Assembly: GCF_003231305.1 (NCBI RefSeq)
Contig: NZ_QKVM01000007.1
Location: 90,013 to 154,012, forward strand
DNA length: 64,000 nt
From: Pseudomonas sichuanensis
GTDB taxonomy: Bacteria; Pseudomonadota; Gammaproteobacteria; Pseudomonadales; Pseudomonadaceae
Reading direction: 5' to 3'
Shown: positions 61,508 through 64,000 of the stretch, piece by piece
Layout: every line of letters begins with the position of its first letter
How positions within the stretch are numbered: the first letter of the stretch is position 1
The notes under the pieces: model-generated
What the model saw: the letters and a program-made list of their open reading frames with translations, nothing else
What the model was told of the DNA's origin: nothing
Database searches by the model: none
Translations under genes and position numbers: made by a program

Positions 61508-63076
61508 ATGTGCGCAGCCAGGAAGCAGACTGAGGATGGCGTGTTCGCCGTGACCGGCGAGGGCCGTGCCGTGGCGTTGTTCCGCCTGGTGCTGGGTTTC
61601 ATGGCCGTGGTGATGCTGGCCTTCGTGCTGATCGAGGGCTGGCGGATCTGGCGCGATTACCGCCAGGCCTTTTTCAACGCCGAGAACGCGGTGACCAACC
61701 TGGCCCGGGCCACCGCCCAGCACGCCGAGGACGCCATCCGCCAGGTCGACGCCATTACCGCGGCGCTGGCCGAGCGCCTGGAGGGCGATGGCTTCGAGCA
61801 CATCGACCGGCCCCGCCTGCATGCGCTGCTCAAGCAACAGGCGCAGATCATGCCGCAACTGCACGGGTTGTTCGTCTACGCGCCGGACGGCAGCTGGGTG
61901 GTCACTGACCAGGACGTGGTGCCGGCCAATGCCAACAACGCCGACCGCGACTATTTCATCTACCACCGCACCCACGCCGACCGCCAGGTACGGATCGGCG
62001 CGGTGGTGCGCAGCCGTACCACGGGCGACCTGATCATCCCCATCTCGCGCCGCCTGGACTACCCTGACGGGCGCTTTGCCGGGGTGTTGCTGGGCACCAT
62101 CAAGGTCGATTGGTTCGTGCGCTACTACGGCGACTTCAAGATCGACGAGCGCGGCGCCCTGGTGTTGGCCAAGCGCGACGGCACCATCCTCGTGCGCCGG
62201 CCATTCGTCGAGCAGGTGATCGGCCGCAGCCTGGCGGGCAGCGATATCTTCCGCAAATACCTGCCCTATGCCAGCGAGGGCGTGGCCGAGGCGGTGGCGG
62301 TGGTCGATGGCACGCCACGCTTGTATGGCTTTCGCGCCTTGTCGAGCTACCCGCTGGTGGTGGAGGCGGGGTTGTCACGCGAGTCGATCATCGCGCCGTG
62401 GCGCCACGACATGCTCAAGTCGCTGGTGGTGCTGGTCTTGCTGTTGGTCGGGGTGGCGGGCTTTGGCTGGGTGGTGCTGCGCCAGTTACGCGAACGCATC
62501 GTCATCGAGCGGGCGTTGCACCAGGCACACCAGACGCTCAAGGCGCTGGCCCTGACCGACAGCCTGACCGGGCTGGGCAACCGTCGGCGGCTGGACGCGG
62601 TGCTGGAGCCGGAGCTGCGTCGGGCGCGCCGGCAGGGCTACGCAGTGGCGCTGGTGATGCTCGACCTCGACTATTTCAAAGCCTACAACGACCGCTATGG
62701 GCACCTGGCCGGCGATGAGTGCCTGCGCCGTTTCGGCGGGCTGTTGAAGCAAGTGCTCAAGCGCCCGGGCGACCTGGCGGTGCGCTATGGCGGCGAGGAG
62801 TTCACCCTGTTGCTGCCCGATACCGATGCCCAGGGCGCCAGCCAGATCGTCCAGGAAGTCCTGCAACTGCTGCGCCGCCAGGCCATCGAACACGCTGGCA
62901 GCCCGCTGGGGCAGGTGTCGGTCAGCGCCGGCATCGCCGTGGGGGCGCCCAGCCTGGAGGCGGTGACACCAGAAAACCTGATGGCTGCGGCGGATGCGGC
63001 GCTGTATCAGGCCAAGCACCAGGGCAAGGACAGGTTTTGCCTGGCAGGCAGCGTGGAGGTCGGCGTGCAGCCCTGA
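61508..63076 (+). CDS. membrane sensor diguanylate cyclase (dCACHE-GGDEF)
   Basis: A 522-residue protein. Helix 1 lies at about 25-44, the periplasmic part (45-302) has the features of a double-CACHE sensor (LFVYAPDGSWVVTDQD, ANNADRDYFIYHRTHADRQVRIGAVVRSRTTGDLIIPISRRLDYPDGRFAGVLLG), helix 2 lies at 303-324, and the GGDEF domain carries GGEEF at 428-432. The RPGD inhibitory site (419-422) is exactly five residues before the active site, so product inhibition is expected. It has no EAL domain and should make c-di-GMP. CACHE domains usually bind amino acids or organic acids. It is not in the same operon structure as the ligase. Confidence 0.9.
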   Translation: MCAARKQTEDGVFAVTGEGRAVALFRLVLGFMAVVMLAFVLIEGWRIWRDYRQAFFNAENAVTNLARATAQHAEDAIRQVDAITAALAERLEGDGFEHIDRPRLHALLKQQAQIMPQLHGLFVYAPDGSWVVTDQDVVPANANNADRDYFIYHRTHADRQVRIGAVVRSRTTGDLIIPISRRLDYPDGRFAGVLLGTIKVDWFVRYYGDFKIDERGALVLAKRDGTILVRRPFVEQVIGRSLAGSDIFRKYLPYASEGVAEAVAVVDGTPRLYGFRALSSYPLVVEAGLSRESIIAPWRHDMLKSLVVLVLLLVGVAGFGWVVLRQLRERIVIERALHQAHQTLKALALTDSLTGLGNRRRLDAVLEPELRRARRQGYAVALVMLDLDYFKAYNDRYGHLAGDECLRRFGGLLKQVLKRPGDLAVRYGGEEFTLLLPDTDAQGASQIVQEVLQLLRRQAIEHAGSPLGQVSVSAGIAVGAPSLEAVTPENLMAAADAALYQAKHQGKDRFCLAGSVEVGVQP

Positions 63077-63080
63077 GCGG

Positions 63081-63584
63081 CTAAACGGCTAGCCGCATGG
63101 CACAACGATCTTCAAGCCCATGCGCCCGTTCGCCTGCCAATAGCGTTTTGAGGCGCTGATCCAGCGCCGCATCCCCCAGCCGTTCGAACCCATAGCGCTG
63201 GTAGAACGGCCCATTCCACGGCACTTCGCCAAAGGTGGTCAGCGTCACCGCCTGTAGCCCGAGCTGGCGCGCCGCTGCCACCGCCCGATCCAGCAGCTGC
63301 CGGCCAAGGCCTTGGCCTTGGGCGTCCTGGCGGACCGACAGCTCATCGATGTGCAGCACCGCATCGAAACGGTTGGCACACAGGAAACCCAATGGCCGGT
63401 CCTGTGCATCCACCGCCACCCAGCTGGTGCCCGCCAGGAAAAATTCGGCATGCGCTGCTTCATCCATGACCTCGCTGTCGGCCAGCCAGGCCAGTGCCGG
63501 GTACTGCCTGAACGCCTGGGCGGCGGAGCGCTCGATGGCGGGCAGCAGGGGGAGGTCGGTGGCGAGGGTAGGGCGAACGGTCAT
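63081..63584 (-). CDS. GNAT-family N-acetyltransferase
   Basis: A 167-residue acetyltransferase. The acetyl-CoA-binding motif is ELSVRQDAQGQGLGRQLLDRAVAAARQLGLQAVTLTTFGEVPWNGPFYQRYGFERL, where Q-G-x-G-L-G is the pyrophosphate loop. Start 63584 (MTVRPTLATDLPLLPAIE) is the family-like start; a longer frame would add 18 residues. The acceptor is unknown. It converges with the diguanylate cyclase gene with only four bases between stops. Confidence 0.87.
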   Translation of the reverse strand: MTVRPTLATDLPLLPAIERSAAQAFRQYPALAWLADSEVMDEAAHAEFFLAGTSWVAVDAQDRPLGFLCANRFDAVLHIDELSVRQDAQGQGLGRQLLDRAVAAARQLGLQAVTLTTFGEVPWNGPFYQRYGFERLGDAALDQRLKTLLAGERAHGLEDRCAMRLAV

Positions 63585-63793
63585 GGCAGGGGCTCGAGGT
63601 GGGTAGTGGGATTGTGCCCTAAAGCCAGAGGTGATCAAGATCGATGCTGGCCTCTTGCGTGTCTCGCTGTCTGGATATGCCCCACGTCTTGTCGGGAATC
63701 GTCCTACGAGCTTTCGGACTGATCCTGCATATTTCGTTGGCAGGCCCCGCTAGCTTGGCAGCTTTTCCCCTGGCGGGGGCGACGCTGTGCAAG

Positions 63794-63819
63794 CCCTTGC
63801 CAGACTGACCTGACAAGGG
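63794..63819 (+). promoter_or_regulatory. hairpin over the vgrG ribosome-binding site
   Basis: CCCTTGCCAG and CTGACAAGGG (10-base arms, one mismatch) with a 6-base loop ACTGAC. The right arm includes AAGGG, the likely ribosome site of vgrG (start 63827). If it forms in the mRNA it would limit translation and could be opened by a protein such as RsmA or by an RNA. Confidence 0.45.
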
Positions 63820-63826
63820 ACAACGG

Positions 63827-64000
63827 ATGTTCGACTCGACACTCACAGATCGCCTGCGCTTCCACGTGCCGGCGGTTCAGCACGATCTTCAGGTACTGGC
63901 GTTCAAAGGCGACGACGCCATCAGCACGCTTTTCAACTTCGATATCGAACTGGTCAGCGAAAACCCCCGCCTGCCGCTCGAACCCATGCTCAACCAGCCA
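63827..64000 (+). CDS. vgrG: type VI secretion spike protein VgrG, 5' end only
   Basis: The first 58 codons of a VgrG protein; the window ends within it. The N-terminus MFDSTLTDRLRFHVPAVQ..DLQVLAFKGDDAISTLFNFDIEL is the conserved start of the gp27-like domain of the VgrG spike, which tips the T6SS tube and carries effectors. Ribosome site AAGGGA lies seven bases before the ATG and inside a predicted hairpin. The 242 bases upstream (63585-63826) contain no other gene; effector and immunity genes, if any, would be to the right. Confidence 0.85.
   Translation, partial: MFDSTLTDRLRFHVPAVQHDLQVLAFKGDDAISTLFNFDIELVSENPRLPLEPMLNQP

Overview
The window is a chromosomal segment of a fluorescent Pseudomonas, most likely of the P. 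putida group. The evidence is high GC with strong third-position GC, many REP-type palindromes of the P. putida style (arms like GTGGGAGCGGGCTTGCCCCGCGA), and family-typical Pseudomonas proteins such as PagL, PtrR/Sad and alkene reductase NemA. It is dense, mostly metabolic and regulatory DNA. I found no rRNA, tRNA, CRISPR array, prophage or intact insertion sequence. A type II toxin-antitoxin pair at the left edge and the start of a vgrG gene at the right edge are the only accessory-type items.

Region by region. 0-11.3 kb: a DUF3313 lipoprotein (partial), a toxin-antitoxin pair, a gamma-glutamyl-amine (Puu-type) gene set with a polyamine-binding protein and a divergent EutR-like activator, a MocR regulator, a PanB paralogue, and the divergent sad/ptrR pair. 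Puu enzymes plus Sad cover much of a putrescine/amine to succinate route. 11.3-17.1 kb: a small periplasmic protein, a PhyH-type dioxygenase preceded by a tiny upstream ORF, lipid A deacylase PagL, a tandem Usp protein, and an acyl-CoA dehydrogenase with a 3-hydroxyisobutyryl-CoA hydrolase (valine-type branch). 17.1-28 kb: LuxR regulator, APC permease and DmpA-type aminopeptidase; a GudP-like MFS divergent from CdaR; a YdjM-like membrane protein; LysR; a luciferase-like monooxygenase; and NemA. 28-31.3 kb: a GGDEF-EAL membrane protein whose stop overlaps the start of a PhnD-like periplasmic binding protein. 31.5-37.6 kb: a five-gene operon for a periplasmic molybdenum hydroxylase with cytochrome c and its own cofactor-insertion proteins.

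37.8-42.6 kb holds HchA, two reductase/hydrolase genes, a LysR and a chromosomal KfrA-like coiled-coil protein. 42.7-61.4 kb is the most interesting part. One operon (quinone reductase, TauD-type dioxygenase, BKACE enzyme, MFS, DsbA-like, Rieske, YeiH-type exporter) and a second operon (small hydrolase, DUF1302, DUF1329, YCF48-like, RND/MMPL transporter, large acyl-CoA dehydrogenase, acyl-CoA ligase) flank an AraC-type regulator gene. Both operons carry the same 21-bp tandem direct-repeat element just upstream of their promoters, so I infer that they form one regulon. The genes suggest uptake or envelope transfer of a hydrophobic acyl-type substrate, activation to the CoA thioester, oxidation and chain cleavage.

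61.5-64 kb: a sensory diguanylate cyclase, a GNAT acetyltransferase, and the first 58 codons of vgrG, whose ribosome-binding site lies in a predicted hairpin.
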